64,000 bases of DNA, taken from assembly GCA_963932145.1 (NCBI GenBank), contig OZ010571.1, forward strand, positions 157,184,318 to 157,248,317, given 5' to 3'. Every line of letters begins with the position of its first letter. Positions within the stretch are counted from its first letter, which is position 1. The notes under the pieces were generated by a model that was given only the letters and a program-made list of their open reading frames with translations, searched no databases and was not told the origin of the DNA. Shown piece by piece: positions 22,928-33,205 of this stretch. The stretch comes from Acanthosepion lycidas. Its lineage: Eukaryota > Mollusca > Cephalopoda > Sepiida > Sepiidae. The position numbers were made by a program, and so were the translations under genes.

Positions 22928-23137
22928 TTACCGCAAGCCGGAAGACTTGTGGTTAATTTTGGCTCCCGTGAACTTTTCGTACTGTTCAAGAGCCTTCTGT
23001 ATCACCTCAATATCGCTGCGGCACGACACGAAAATGGATACGTCATCGGTGTACACAGAAACTCTGACTCGGGTACCTTCAGGGACGTTGATTCCCCGAA
23101 GGGATGGACTGCACGCCCTATCGCTTACCTTCCTCAA
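22928..23137 (-). pseudogene. LINE-D RT palm fragment
   Basis: Contains the RT active-site motif YTDD near residues 29-32, followed by SCRSDIEVIQKALEQYEKFT. This is the characteristic helix after motif C in Tx1-like LINEs. Confidence 0.75.
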
Positions 23138-23185
23138 CGATGAGGATCGTCCGGACTCGACACGTCAAAGTACCTCTAAAAACAC

Positions 23186-23428
23186 TTACGGAACATTGTC
23201 ACCTGCCCCAGTGGCAATGCCTGTTTTATGCATTACTGACTCAACCACCTCCCCCTGCCCACATTCTGTGAAGAAGGCTCGCGTAAGGTCCCCCTCTATA
23301 ACCATAAGCACCCCATGTAAAGTGATCTTAGTCTTTTGGGTACCCATATACTCAGTTTGCATCCTCACCAATGTGGGGGTGGGGATGCTTCCTTCTAGTG
23401 TTTTTACATGATCTTCTGATGTCAACAA
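23186..23428 (-). pseudogene. LINE-D ORF1 fragment
   Basis: Contains ARM-like MQTEYMGTQKTKITLHGV and an RRM-like FFTECGQGEVVESV stretch, as in ORF1 proteins upstream of a CCHC knuckle. The knuckle itself is lost at the deletion. Confidence 0.6.
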
Positions 23429-24054
23429 GATGTCCTACATTACGTTTGACCTCCTTGCCAACAAACACCTTCACTATAGTGGTCAGGCAGTTGAGTGCCT
23501 TCTCAATTCCTTCCCTGTTGACAACCGCCAACTTCCTGCTATTTGCTTTTCGAAATTGCCTCCCAGATCATTTCATGAGATCATTTCATGAATTGTATTC
23601 CTGATACATTTCACGTACTGCTACGTAATATTCAGGCCCCTTTTATGGGGCCTACGTGCCGCCCATGGTGAGGTATGGAGACATGCTAGTTGCCGGTTGA
23701 GACAACTCAGCCATTTTTGCCGGGGCTACATACAAAAACAAATAGCTCACAAGAAAATCACATGTGCTAAAGACGATAAAAAAAATGTAAAAATAAAACA
23801 AAATGAAAACGTAAAAACAAACCTTCAAATAGAGTTACTTAAGGAAGAAAGTCAAACAAAATAACACAAAAAAATACAAGTTAAAAAATAAATACAAAAA
23901 AAGAATTAAACTAAAGAATAACAAATGGGTTTATAGAAAAATAAAGAAAAAGAAAAAAAAAAGGAAAATTCAAAAATTTAGCAAAGTTGACGCAAAAAAA
24001 GCAAGAATAAGAAATACCTACACTGAAAGTGCACACGATCCTTCACTACAATAG

Positions 24055-24180
24055 ACTATTCGATAGACAGGATTGTCGTCAGAGTTAGTCTGAATACTGA
24101 CTCCAAAAGGCTCTACCTTTTGGAGTCAAATTTGACCTGGAGCTTTTTTTTTTATAGTAATGGATCAGTTCATATTGTAC
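24055..24180 (-). repeat. Possible 5' LTR outer part
   Basis: GACCTGGAGCT followed by a TAGT...TGGA...GTTCA pattern (24135-24170) aligns with the left LTR at 17249-17290. The remainder is weak. If right, the LINE-D block interrupts the LTR. Confidence 0.35.
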
Positions 24181-24224
24181 TATTTACTTCAGAACAGAAT
24201 TATAGCTGAATTACATTATTGTCA

Positions 24225-24870
24225 CATCTGAAGATCAATATGTGAACAGGTACCATTCAAATATACAGAAGAACACATTAAAAAAATTGCAAACACACAT
24301 ACATACAAATCAATACGTGAATAGGTTCCAATGATATATACAGATGAATACGTGAAATGTTCCAATCACATATATATGTCAATAAGTGAACAGGTTCCAG
24401 TCACATATACAGATCAATATATGAACAGTTTCCTATCATATATACAGATCAAGATGTGAACTGGTTCCAATGACATATACAGATCGATACTTTAACAGAT
24501 TCCAATCACATATACAGATCAATACGTGAAAAGATTCCAGTCAAATACACCAATTATTACGTGCACAGGTTTCAATCATATATATAGATCCATACGTGAA
24601 AGGGTTCCGATCAAATATACAGATCAATACATGCACATTTTCCAGTCACATATACAAATCAAAACGTAAACTTTTCCAATCAAATATGCAGATCAGTACG
24701 TAATCAGATTCCAATTGCATATACAGATCAATACGCGCACATTTTTCCAATAACATGTACATACACTAGTTCCAATCACATATACAGATCAATGCGTGTA
24801 AACGTTCCAATCACATATACAGATCAATGCGTGAAAAGGTTACATTTACATACAGATCAATACGTGAAAT
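24225..24870 (+). repeat. 35-bp satellite array, about 18 units
   Basis: The string ACAGATCAATACGTGAACAG followed by GTTCCAATCACATAT recurs with starts at 24409, 24444, 24479 and 24514, a constant 35-bp spacing. Units at both ends are more diverged than those in the middle. It begins just outside the Ty3/gypsy remnant. Confidence 0.9.
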
Positions 24871-24903
24871 GGTTACTAAATAAAAATAAATAATAATAAA
24901 AAG

Positions 24904-24976
24904 TAGATTCTGTAGTGTTCAAACCCCAAATAAACTTGTTCTTCTTTGAACTTCGTGGGCAGGCACTACAGAGTCT
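24904..24976. repeat. Small foldback, about 73 bp
   Basis: AGATTCTGTAGTG and CACTACAGAGTCT are near-perfect inverted ends. GTTCAAA and TTTGAAC form an inner pair. A MITE relic is possible. Confidence 0.5.
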
Positions 24977-25388
24977 TTGAAAGAACTTTGCCAAATAACA
25001 GAAATCGCATTACTTGAAGACTTTCAACAGTAGCAACAACTAAAATGCATAGCAAATGTAACTCGAAGAGAAACTAATGGCATAATCAAAATATTGATGT
25101 TCCACACTACTTTAAACAAAAGGTTAGGAAGGAAACTCCCATTCATCCATACTGGAATAAGTGATTACAGCTAGTGTATTTGAGAAACCTATTTTCCTGA
25201 AAAATTGGTTTTAATAAATTTTATAAATTTCAACCGAATGCAACACTGGCTGTTCAGTCAATGAATACCGAATGTTTCCGCACCAGAAAACGGTTAATAT
25301 TACCATTACTATTACCATACAATTACCATTACCATACCATTACATTATAAATATACTGTATAGTCTCTTTGGTCATTAACACAGGCTT

Positions 25389-25781
25389 TTACTCTTGTCT
25401 GCCCACAATTATACAGAAGATGCATACCATCCCGCACTGTATTATTACACGTCTCTTGCATCTGTTGACCCAACACGACAATAGATTTTTAATAGATTGA
25501 TTGGACGAATCGGTTGTTGTTCCAAACAGTAGGAGACAGGTCTCGCGACATATATTCAGTAGTACGGGTATCATGAGGGTGGGGATTATCTTCCTGGCAT
25601 AGCACATCGTTTTCCTCTTTTGAGAACAGATTGAATAATGTTCGAAAGCATCATGAGCCGGTTGTAACTCATGACAGCTCACATCAAGATTCCAAGTGTT
25701 GGGACTCCCCCTGAAAGATGTCGCTCCCCATATCCACATCACATGATAATAGAACCTGGTCTCATCATTAAAGAATGTCAT
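25389..25781 (-). pseudogene. Possible IS630/mariner-like transposase fragment
   Basis: The 130-codon frame opens with FFNDETRFYYHV, which resembles the first-aspartate block FSDEAxFxxxG of IS630-related eukaryotic transposases. Its end (VNRCKRR...) resembles the C-terminal helix seen after the DDE domain. The middle is not recognisable. Confidence 0.35.
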
Positions 25782-25992
25782 TAGAAACTATGAGTGATCC
25801 TCTCGCGAAACAACTGGAGACGTGAATCTAGGTAGCCCTACATGTATCCGCATTCCTACTGTGAATAAACAATTTCCAATAGTTTACGTCGTTACTCATC
25901 GAGCCATATTTACTGAGATGTTTACTGTGGATACCGTATTTTTGCCACTGTTACTTTTATAATATGTTGATTTTAGCGAGCGTCATTCTTAC

Positions 25993-26180
25993 GTGATAAT
26001 GCTCAATCTGCTTTATTGATAGAGGAATGTTCCTTTGGCCGTTCTTGCCAACATCAAATAATATTAATAAGGAAAGTTTCAATCTTTTCTTGTTCAGATT
26101 CCTCTGTCCCGTCGTGATAATCTCCAATCTGCTTTATTGATAGAGGAATGTTCCTTTGACCATTCTTGCCAACATCAAAG
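25993..26180 (+). repeat. 65-bp direct repeat pair
   Basis: CAATCTGCTTTATTGATAGA and the following GGAATGTTCCTTTG...TTCTTGCCAACATCAAA occur at about 26004-26060 and 26126-26180, about 120 bp apart. This is a local tandem duplication. Confidence 0.85.
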
Positions 26181-26480
26181 TACCATCGATGTGTGTAGCA
26201 ATTCGCTGAAATAACTAACCAGCACCGGACGGATCGAAATCCAACCATTCCAATGAGTGGAACTGAATATAAGGACTACATGTGCGTCTGTGTTACATGG
26301 CATCTGGTTCCATTGGACTCTTTCACCGAATGTCTATGAGTGTCATGTGATGTCTGAACGCTTTAAATTTTTTTTATCTGTGACCTTCTTGTTTTAATTT
26401 TATTTTTCGTCGGTGAATATCATATATCTTTTGACTAGTATCTGACTATATTTCGCAGATGAGGTATTATGTATACTATA

Positions 26481-26617
26481 TACATTATTCGGACTATTAT
26501 TCTCATTTTTGTCGCCATATGTATTACAACGTTTCTGATGAAGGCCGGAGCGTACAACGGCCGAAACGTTGTGATAAATATGGCGACAAAGATGAGGACA
26601 ATAGTCCCAATAATGTA
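26481..26617. repeat. Family G palindrome (55-bp arms)
   Basis: Left arm 26481-26535 and right arm 26563-26617 are near-perfect reverse complements around a core starting CTGATGAAGGCCGGAGCG. The right arm carries ACGGCCGAAACGTTGT and GGCGACAAAGATGAGGACAA, which recur once each at 36013, 43353 and 54152 without the left arm. Confidence 0.85.
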
Positions 26618-27200
26618 AATATTGTATCTTTTGGCTTGTGTCTCTATTGGTTTTATCTCAACGTTTTTGCCAAATAAGAAAATCCCTCAAACAAAAACCA
26701 TCTCCCTGTGAATAGCATTTACATCTCTTATCTATGAAGGATACTCCAAAAGTAATATTTCCTTTTATATTTTCATGGAAACTATAAAAGATACAGGAGA
26801 GACAATCGATTGGATGGAGCAAAATTTTAGCTACTAAAACATTATTTTCTACATAGTCACTACTAATATCCGTACATTTTCAAGACGCTCTTTATTTCGT
26901 AGGTTGACAGCAAAACATGTCTTGTCATACACATCACTTTCACTATCATATTATACACCGCCCAGTCGTGATCATATCCACTGTTTGGTTTCCGTCAAAG
27001 ACAAGCAAGTATTTATAAATACCAATGGATGAAAGTTTTTCAATGACATCTCTGCTTCGTATGCCCTTTCATTTTAGATGTCATTATATCTGACTACCGT
27101 TTGGTTGCTATCTGTAAGAAGGCAAAAAATAATTATGGTTGATTGGCTGGAAGGTCCAACCTCTACTATCATCTATCATGCCACTAAATATTAGAGATAG
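26618..27200. other. No firm feature; possible TIR-element end near 26745
   Basis: GATACTCCAAAAGTAATAT near 26745 with the downstream TTTTCTACATAGTCAC resembles ends of mariner-type elements I have seen. No protein match was readable. Confidence 0.25.
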
Positions 27201-27244
27201 AGTTAAAGAGAGAGAGAGAGAGACGGAGAGAGAGAGAGATACAT

Positions 27245-27275
<31 letters not shown>

Positions 27276-27289
27276 GATGATGATGATGT
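27201..27289 (+). repeat. (GA)n and (ATG)n microsatellites
   Basis: GA-rich tract to 27270, then about six ATG units. Confidence 0.9.
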
Positions 27290-28042
27290 ATAGTCGTAAT
27301 GTATTTTCTCTACAGCCTTTATTCAAACGGCGGGAAGCGTGCAGCGTCGTACGTTTTTTCTTGCTTCCTCCCAGTCCGACAATTTCCATGAGAAGCCCAA
27401 AATACAAGACAGTGAATACGAACAAGAGAAACATAAAATCACATAAATCTTTTAGAATCTGGATATTGCTTTTATTGAATTCTATAGAAAACTAAATCTG
27501 AAAAAATGACGAGCAAAACCAACTTATCGAACCACAATGAGAAATATTTTCAAAGTTTATTATTTTTTACTTTAATTATATTTTTGTCGGCATTTTTAAA
27601 ATATTTCGTATCGAATTTCTTTTCCCAGTTGTAATTTTAATTTTTTAATGTTCCAGATGCATTTATTTTAATTGAAGTATATTTATCAAACATCAGAAAG
27701 TGAAAAAATAACCCCATCTTTGCAGTTCATTGCTAAGCCTAAAATCCAGATTTTGTGCAGTGGATTACATGATATCTACAAACGTATGTATTCTTTCAAT
27801 CGTTCAGATATATATATATATATATATATTATGACTGATAAGTGAACCGGTCAACCAATAGAAAAAAGGCCGTAGATCCACGTCTATTTATTTTTCCATT
27901 TTCTTTCGTCTTTACATTTTTGGCTTTCTTATTTCCAAGCTAAATATTTAAGAACTTAATTCACTCACTCTGAAAAAATTCTGAAACATTTCTTTTCTGT
28001 ATTTCTTTCTAAATTTCTTTCGTTATTTATTTATTTATTTTT

Positions 28043-28046
<4 letters not shown>
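27290..28046. other. No recognised feature
   Basis: AT-rich; a short (TA)n lies at 27811-27830. Confidence 0.35.
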
Positions 28047-28094
<48 letters not shown>

Positions 28095-28095
28095 G
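28047..28095 (+). repeat. (TTTC)n microsatellite
   Basis: About twelve tetranucleotide units. Confidence 0.95.
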
Positions 28096-28300
28096 TTACC
28101 ACCACTATTATTTACTTATATTATGTATCTAAGCATCCATAGTTTAGAAAGAAAGACAGAGATTGAAATGGAAAAAAATTACTTGGCCAGAAAGTACCGA
28201 CTGACTCAGGAAACAAAATTTTATGGAGCAACACCAGCATTTATTCTTCAAATTAAAGTCAATCATTCTCAACCAGTCCGCTGCCTTTGAATAATAATAC

Positions 28301-28302
<2 letters not shown>

Positions 28303-28330
<28 letters not shown>
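28303..28330 (+). repeat. Poly-A run
   Basis: 28 consecutive A, ending in CCCC. It could be the tail of an unrecognised retroposed copy on the plus strand. Confidence 0.9.
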
Positions 28331-28331
<1 letters not shown>

Positions 28332-28369
28332 CCAAAAACTGTAAACAACCTTCCTTCACTTTTCTTGAT

Positions 28370-28860
28370 TTTGGTTTCTTGAATCGCTAGTCGCAGACGA
28401 AGTGTGCCATTGAGCAGAAGTTGCCATAGTCACCCGAAGCAGCATCGGGGCTGAATGGTGGATTTGGAAGAATCTCAACACCGTCCATCTGTTTGAATCT
28501 TCTCCTTAGTCAACCTGACAGTGTTGTGGCCTGGCATTGTCTTCCTGAAACAAAGCCCGATATCGATTGACCAAAGCAGAATATTCCTTCTTTAGTTTGA
28601 CGTACATGTGGCCTCAGCTGCTGGCAATACAGTTTATCGTTGACGGAACAAACTCGAAATGCAGTACTCTTTGGAAATTCCACCAGACAGACGTCAAGAT
28701 TTGTTGTTTTCTTTCCACTTCTTGAGTGAAGACAAAACTTTCTGGCCAAACGAATATATATGGGAGAAGGGCACGTAATATATGGAAGAGAGCGTTTGTG
28801 ATATATAAACAGGGAAAATAGAAATCGACACTGGATGACAATTTCAAGAGGGTCATCATA
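28370..28860 (-). pseudogene. mariner-like transposase remnant
   Basis: Minus-strand pieces follow mariner order. VWWNFQRVLHFEFVPS lies near 28690-28640, then (frameshift) KLYCQQLRPHVRQTKEGI. The second-aspartate block EDNARP lies near 28540, and NPPFSPDAASGDYGNF near 28470-28420 is the third block, with the catalytic aspartate of the D34D triad apparently kept. At least two frameshifts and a stop (after AHFVCD) are present. TIRs were not identified with confidence. Confidence 0.75.
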
Positions 28861-28986
28861 CATTCTGATGGTCGCTTAAAATGTAAAAGTAACGGTCACC
28901 ATTCAATGTTAAGTTCTATATCTACACTATTTCTCTTTATTTCTTTCTGTCTATTTCTTTCTTTCTCTATCTCTCTCTATATATAT

Positions 28987-29220
28987 TTTCCATATTTTTG
29001 CTACATGGGCTCCCGGTTTCGCGACCTTCATCAGGCAAAGAGTGGTTATTTCCACATATTATTAGAAGGAATTAATTTTCCTCATCTTTTCCGATGTTCA
29101 ACCATTGTCATTTGGGGGTAGTATCAATCCAAATTTTTCTTCTTGGACTTGTGGAGAAAATATTCTTCTGCTTAAGGAGTAAGCCATGAGACCGAAGCAC
29201 GTGTAGCAAAAATATGGAAA
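28987..29220. repeat. Foldback with 18-bp perfect arms
   Basis: 28987-29004 and 29203-29220 are exact inverted 18-mers (TTTCCATATTTTTGCTAC and its complement). On the minus strand, CTGATGA (29034-29028) followed by AGGTCGC and GAAAC forms a hammerhead-like core signature without a usable cleavage triplet. Confidence 0.7.
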
Positions 29221-29294
29221 TAAAGTATAATATATATTTAAAAATTCACATTATAACCCCAAAAGTTTGCGGCTTCTCTCTTCTCTTTAAGATA

Positions 29295-29626
29295 CAGAGG
29301 AACCTCGGTTCTCGAACGTCTCACATGTCGAACAAATCGGTTTTCAAACAGAAAATTCGAGATGAAAATGCTTCGGTTGTCGAACAAAATTTTGGTTCTC
29401 GAACAACAGAGCCAAACCGAGTTAACCCGAACAGAATTATTTCTGAGTCGACCGCCATGTTGTATACATTCGTGTGTTGTGCTGTACTTTTTTTCCAATT
29501 TTTTGTACTGTGACTTTTTTTTTCTCTACATTGATTCCTATTAGAAAAATAATTTCGGTTTACAAACATTTCGGCTTGCGAACGACCTTTAGGAACGAAT
29601 TAAATTCGTGAACCGAGGTTCCACAA
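29295..29626. mobile_element. TIR element (MITE), about 332 bp, TA target
   Basis: The left end is TA then CAGAGGAACCTCGGTTCTCG. The right end is GTGAACCGAGGTTCC followed by ACAA and TA. The inverted ends and TA target suit Tc1/mariner/pogo-type elements. Its open frames are short and unrelated to any transposase, so it is non-autonomous. Confidence 0.65.
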
Positions 29627-29664
29627 TATACACTTTTCTCACGTTGAAACAACTATAACCTCTC

Positions 29665-29667
<3 letters not shown>

Positions 29668-29701
<34 letters not shown>

Positions 29702-29763
29702 GCTCAAACTATTCTTACTCTGTACTGGACATTAAGTTCTACCTGGATTCTATCCTCTTGGGA

Positions 29764-29809
<46 letters not shown>
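29668..29809 (+). repeat. Two (TA)n microsatellites
   Basis: TA tracts at 29668-29697 and 29767-29809, the second followed by GATA units. Confidence 0.9.
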
Positions 29810-29811
<2 letters not shown>

Positions 29812-30423
29812 ATAGATAGATTATATGCTTGTACGATAACTAGACAGAAAGTGCGTGTGTATGGAAGAGAGCGAGCGAGATAGTAAGTGTGTGCGCGTGT
29901 GTGTGTGTGTGAGAGAGAGAGTGGATGGCTGGATGGATGGCTGGATGGCTGTTCATTACAAGACCCAAACTTCAATCTTCCGGTATCGCCCCCACGTAAT
30001 TTTGCATAAAATTAAATTTCCTTTCTTTCCCTTCCGATCTCTCGATTTCATTTGTAGAGAGAAGCCTGATTAAAATAATCCACTCTTCTCTCGCTTCATC
30101 TCCCACCGCGAATAAAACTTGTTCGATTGCAGGTTTTCATTCAAGTGGAATATTTCTTGATAAGCGACCAAATCAGAGAATCGACGCCCCACGTGATTCT
30201 CGAAACTAAATTGGCAAGAACAAAACTTCTGTCGAAAAGAGACCATCGGATTATGAAGAAGATTTAGGAAGATTTTCAGATCGGAGAACACATATTTCTA
30301 TATAATTTACAAAGTCTCCATCATAAATAGTAAACGCTTTATTTTTTCTCAAAAGTATTAAAAGCATAGAAACAAAAGGCGGGGAAATCTGAGACAGATG
30401 GTCAGAGAGACAAATATGAATAT
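29810..30423. other. No recognised gene; GGAT-type tandem near 29930
   Basis: A GT/GA-rich patch lies at 29885-29925, followed by TGGATGGC units to 29950. The rest is unremarkable. Confidence 0.35.
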
Positions 30424-30429
30424 ACTGAC

Positions 30430-30486
<57 letters not shown>
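30424..30486 (+). repeat. (GATA)n microsatellite
   Basis: About fourteen units. Degenerate GATA-rich DNA with scattered GAACAGACTG words continues to 30830. Confidence 0.95.
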
Positions 30487-30487
<1 letters not shown>

Positions 30488-30751
30488 GAACAGACTGAGA
30501 GGGATAGACAAGAACAGTCTGAGGTAGCTAGCAAGCTAGACATGAAATAAATGGATAGCTAAATATAAACAGACTGTAATACATAAATAGATGGACAGAT
30601 AGATAATGAACATAGACATAAATAGATAGATAGATAGATATGAACAGTGGTTGATCGATAAATAGAGATGAACAGACTGAGATTGATAGATAGACAGGCA
30701 GCATGCATAGAATGGCATAGACAGCTAAATAGATAAACACGAACAGACTGT

Positions 30752-30830
<79 letters not shown>
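30487..30830 (+). repeat. Degenerate GATA/GAACAGACTGAGA-rich tract with (TA)n
   Basis: GAACAGACTG-like words recur near 30488, 30567, 30671 and 30742 between GATA runs, suggesting an old expanded higher-order GATA array. TA units lie at 30766-30799 and GATA again to 30829. Confidence 0.6.
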
Positions 30831-30831
30831 G

Positions 30832-31635
30832 GATATGCCCTGACATAGATAAAAAATCGCAAAATGCAAGAAAAGGAAAAGATTTTTAATTCAGCTTTAT
30901 TTTATAAAGAGAAAATTACGACAAACGACCATCAATAAATTTAAACATCTATACGTAATTCTGTTCCTTATTTGTCCATCTGTACACATAGAAAGAAACG
31001 CACACATAGAAAGAAACGCACACATAGATACGCACGCAATATTATATGTATATGGTGTTTATCCAAGTGTTTGTCGAGTCTGAACAATGTGAATGTAGTA
31101 CGGACTTTTACGTTATCTTTTCTGAGCAGTACCCCTTGAGATTGCAGAAGTACCTAAGGAAACTACTTCGAAGGACCACGGATATTAGGTACTAGGGTAA
31201 GTAATTATTTCGTTGTTCAATTCCAAGAAGTTTTGGTTTGAACACCATATATATATATACATCTTTTTTTCAAACAGGTTTTAATGAACAATATTGACAT
31301 GGGTTATCTATCCAAGTTTTTCTTTAGTTTTTCACACTTTAGACTAAAAAAGAAAAAATAAGCAAATATACATTTAGTTTGATCATTGCAAAATTCCAGC
31401 AAGTTAAAACTCTGGGATTTATCCAACACATTTTGATATACAGACTAATTAAGAAAAAAACTTCTAACTTAACGACTGACGTAAAATCGAACGCAAAAAC
31501 ACTAATGTTTGGAATGTTTGGCCATTTTGAACGCTGGCATAAAACAACTTAGTCGGAAGTTGTAAAATCTAAATAAAATGTTGGCTAGACAGACATTGTA
31601 GGCATTGTTTGAAAGAATAGTTGCAGCCTAAATAC

Positions 31636-31639
<4 letters not shown>
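30832..31639. other. No gene; possible short TIR pair at 31049-31250
   Basis: ATATGGTGTT near 31049 and AACACCATAT near 31240 are inverted decamers about 200 bp apart. I cannot show a target duplication. The remainder is AT-rich. Confidence 0.3.

Positions 31640-31704
<65 letters not shown>
31640..31704 (+). repeat. (TA)n microsatellite
   Basis: About 65 bp of uninterrupted TA. Confidence 0.95.
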
Positions 31705-31707
<3 letters not shown>

Positions 31708-31962
31708 TATTTTCCTATCTCTCTCTCCACATATATAGATTTGCATATAAACATCTCTATGTGGAAAGAGTGCGTCATATAGACAGAATATCAACACTGA
31801 ATAGTAAGCGGCAGTCTCACACCCTTAACAATCATGAAACCAGTTACAATGCAACATCGATTGCTATGTCAACACTTTCTATCTATCTATCTATCCGAAG
31901 CTGTGCTGAAAAGTCCTCGTCTCGACCATGACGGGGAAACTTTAGAATATATATATATATAT

Positions 31963-31999
31963 AACCATTACACAACCTTGAGGTGCCGCGTCCGAGTTT
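31963..31999 (-). mobile_element. SINE-1 head fragment, inverted
   Basis: On the minus strand, ACTCGGACGCGGCACCTCAA and GTGTAATGGTT match the start of SINE-1 copy b at 32127-32162. About 127 bp of AT repeat separates the two. Confidence 0.8.
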
Positions 32000-32048
<49 letters not shown>

Positions 32049-32088
32049 ATTATATATATATGTATTTTATTATATATATATATATATA

Positions 32089-32126
<38 letters not shown>
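32000..32126 (+). repeat. (TA)n tract between inverted SINE heads
   Basis: TA repeats with occasional TTTTATTA interruptions. Confidence 0.95.
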
Positions 32127-32127
<1 letters not shown>

Positions 32128-32300
32128 CTCGGACGGGGCACCTCAAGGATGTGTAATGGTTAGCAAGCTTGTCTTGCTAAAACAATTACGTTTGATTAGT
32201 GAGTTCGATTCTCACTGGGTAGCCTCTACTTTCGGCCTTGTGCCACACCTAAGCTACGCTTGGAAAATCACTATATCCAACTCGGAGGCAATTCGGTATG
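32127..32300 (+). mobile_element. SINE-1 copy b (tRNA-derived)
   Basis: Same head as 16277-16440, starting GGGGCACCTCAAGG, with A box GTGTAATGGTTAGC near 32151 and B box GAGTTCGATTC at 32201-32211. The body CGGCCTTGTGCCACACCTAAG is conserved. Divergence from copy a is moderate. Confidence 0.85.
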
Positions 32301-32452
32301 AAACCCTGTGTTGTGCAATCAATGTAAGATATCATGTATATTTCTTAATATAAATAGCTCTGTTAATTAACATTGAGAACAGTTTTTTTCTTACACTATA
32401 CAGTATATATGTATTTGTATACGACCTCTCGCTTGTATAATTACCCATTTGG

Positions 32453-32454
<2 letters not shown>

Positions 32455-32520
<66 letters not shown>
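32455..32520 (+). repeat. (TA)n microsatellite
   Basis: About 65 bp of TA. Confidence 0.95.
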
Positions 32521-32523
<3 letters not shown>

Positions 32524-32689
32524 GTAAGTAAATAATTAAATCCATAATCTACTTATAAAATATTATTTCGCACGATCAATATTCATATTTTGACAATCTG
32601 GTTTGTTAATGGAATTTACTCAATGCTTTTCAATTCCTCTCATAGAATTATTATACATTGGACATATCAGATTTTACTCAAACGTATCT

Positions 32690-32796
32690 GCATACCCACA
32701 CACATACACACACAAACACATCCACGCACACCCACACACAACCACCCACCCAAACGCGCGGGGACGCGCGCGCACACACACACACAAACGCGCGTG

Positions 32797-32826
<30 letters not shown>
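32690..32826 (+). repeat. (CA)n/(CG)n alternating tract
   Basis: CA-rich DNA with CGCGCG and CGCGTGCGCGCG cores at 32755-32775 and 32790-32804. Alternating purine-pyrimidine order is typical of Z-DNA-prone DNA. Confidence 0.9.
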
Positions 32827-32827
<1 letters not shown>

Positions 32828-33059
32828 TCACTATATGAATAAGGTATGTTTAGGAAGAACCGACAAATTTATTATTTAAAAGAACCGACGAACTCTGTTA
32901 ACTTAATTTTAAAAAAAAACACAACATGGAGACTGTCAGTGTCACACCTCGAGCGATCTTCAGATAATATTTCACGCCTCCTTTTAGAGGGTTCTACATT
33001 CAGTGAGGACTAAGATAATTATATTTACAGACACACACACACGCACACATATATAAATT

Positions 33060-33090
33060 ACACACAGAAGCATAAATATATATATATAGG

Positions 33091-33137
<47 letters not shown>

Positions 33138-33205
33138 GTATATATGTATTTTCTATATATATATTATTGGAAAGTGCACAATATCAGTGATAGAGCTAAC
33201 ATATT
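33060..33205 (+). repeat. Compound AT-rich microsatellite with family H preamble
   Basis: TA tracts followed by GCACAATATCAGTGATAGAG (33176-33195), which is the H-type preamble. Confidence 0.7.

Larger units (their letters stand above)
21827..23620 (-). mobile_element. LINE-D: Tx1-like LINE, internally deleted
   Basis: Minus strand order: 23604-23411 (SGRQFRKANSRKLAVVNREG) and 23428-23186 (IPTPTLVRMQTEYMGTQKTK) are an ORF1/gag-like region of LINEs whose ORF1 carries zinc knuckles. 23137-22928 is RT, with VYTDDVSIFVSCRSDIEV, where the active-site motif YxDD reads YTDD. 22909-22619 continues with PFSWTHRLVRILKMWFGPDL. 22120-21827 is the C-terminal RRPLYREFVEGAS region. The endonuclease and early RT are missing between about 23186 and 23137. 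GC and CpG content exceed the flanks, suggesting a younger or differently composed insertion. It lies inside the Ty3/gypsy 5' LTR region. Confidence 0.7.
16776..24180 (-). mobile_element. Ty3/gypsy retrotransposon, interrupted by a LINE in its 5' LTR region
   Basis: Order on the minus strand: possible 5' LTR start (about 24180-24055), inserted sequence with a Tx1-like LINE (about 24055-21545), 5' LTR 3' half (about 21540-21336), primer-binding-site-like TGGCGACGAGG, gag from 21166, RT, RNase H, integrase, polypurine tract and 3' LTR. The protein families resemble K02A2.6-type pol of invertebrate Ty3/gypsy elements. Frameshifts and stops in every domain make it inactive. The right outer boundary is the least certain part. 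Confidence 0.7.

Noticed and set aside
22737-23411. 224-codon plus-strand open frame, the longest in the window
   Set aside because: The opposite strand encodes recognisable LINE-D RT and ORF1 motifs, so this frame is antisense.
26535-26580. Canonical hammerhead in the family G core
   Set aside because: An unpaired A precedes the GGCC stem, the triplet in this copy would be GTG, and stem I is lacking, so it is listed only as hammerhead-reminiscent.
28987-29034. Hammerhead ribozyme on the minus strand at 29034-29016
   Set aside because: CTGATGA and GAAAC are present, but stem II does not pair and the triplet after helix III lacks the required U.
30424-30830. CRISPR-like array in GATA/GAACAGACTG region
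   Set aside because: Simple tetranucleotide repeats with degenerate interruptions, in a eukaryotic repeat context; no spacer-repeat regularity.
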